Source: Sulfurovum sp.
Lineage (GTDB): Bacteria; Campylobacterota; Campylobacteria; Campylobacterales; Sulfurovaceae
Length of the DNA stretch: 5,079 nt
Reading direction: 5' to 3'
Assembly: GCA_030622375.1 (NCBI GenBank)
Contig: JAUXGC010000106.1
Coordinates: forward strand, 1 to 5,079
Shown in pieces: positions 4,994 through 5,079 of this stretch (positions are counted from its first letter, which is position 1; every line of letters begins with the position of its first letter). The translations under genes and the position numbers were made by a program. A model generated the notes under the pieces. That model did not search any database. It was not told where the DNA came from and saw only the letters and a list, made by a program, of their open reading frames with translations.

Positions 4994-5078
4994 TGGTGCG
5001 TCAGAGAGGATTTGAACCTCCACACCACTAGGGCACTACCCCCTCAAGGTAGCGTGTCTACCGTTCCACCACTGACGC
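4994..5078 (-). tRNA. tRNA-Leu (anticodon GAG), complete with encoded CCA
   Basis: The gene reads from 5078 to 4994 on the minus strand. The 7-bp acceptor stem is perfect (GCGTCAG with CTGACGC at 5004-4998), followed by discriminator A and encoded CCA (4996-4994). The D stem is GTG/CAC. The anticodon stem CTACC/GGTAG holds loop TTGAGGG with GAG at 5045-5043, decoding CUU and CUC. The variable region is 14 nt (5035-5022), as expected for a class II leucine tRNA, though its internal stem is weak. The T stem GGAGG/CCTCT closes loop TTCAAAT with one G-U pair. It closely follows the pattern of E. coli tRNA-Leu(GAG). Only one base precedes the mature 5' end in the window, so its promoter is not visible, and no strong terminator follows it before the HU promoter. 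Confidence 0.96.
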
Positions 5079-5079
5079 A

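Noticed and set aside
4603..5028. Longer in-frame form of HU with 48 extra N-terminal residues
   Set aside because: It would begin inside tRNA-Leu and upstream of the TATAAT promoter, its extra residues match no HU, and a good Shine-Dalgarno directly precedes the internal ATG at 4884.
1..5079. Mobile element, CRISPR array, toxin-antitoxin or defence system, including integration at tRNA-Leu
   Set aside because: No transposase, integrase, spaced direct repeats, terminal inverted repeats or att-like duplication of the tRNA 3' end is seen; the genes are core functions with uniform composition.

Overview
The window is an AT-rich stretch of core chromosome that most probably comes from a Campylobacterota (Epsilonproteobacteria) species, perhaps of the Sulfurimonas/Sulfurovum type. 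The phylum call rests on a short RecR with an altered Toprim region, an HU protein with the GK(I/V)PG..KTY arm known from Helicobacter HU, and promoters that show a clear (extended) -10 but no good -35. The genus is a guess. I see no insertion sequence, integrase, phage gene or CRISPR array, and all genes look intact.

Layout from left to right. (1) On the plus strand, an Rrf2-family regulator with a probable cysteine cluster (43-441) is followed after 94 bp by a DHH/DHHA1 phosphoesterase resembling NrnB-type nanoRNases (536-1582). (2) Converging on these from the minus strand is a two-gene unit: a small Dabb-domain protein (2456-2163) and recR (2162-1593). The Dabb stop codon directly abuts the recR ATG. 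(3) An 89-bp divergent region (2457-2545) carries two interlocking extended -10 promoters, one for Dabb-recR and one for dnaJ (2546-3679). (4) dnaJ converges on a conserved protein of unknown function (4483-3686), which I read as DUF5718-like with fumarylacetoacetate-hydrolase-like active-site motifs. A 9-bp perfect hairpin sits at the junction and is partly made of that gene's last codons. (5) Upstream of it on the same strand are an HU DNA-binding protein (4884-4603) with its own strong promoter and a complete tRNA-Leu(GAG) gene (5078-4994).

The genes are mostly housekeeping functions: recombinational repair (RecR), protein folding (DnaJ), nucleoid structure (HU), translation (tRNA-Leu), probable RNA or nucleotide turnover (DHH protein) and redox or metal-responsive regulation (Rrf2). 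Nothing here forms an obvious new multi-gene system. The most useful leads are the enzyme-like motifs in the 265-aa protein, the arginine-free HU, the altered Toprim region of RecR, and the compact regulatory architecture: face-to-face promoters, coding-sequence hairpins and short tandem repeats in front of genes.
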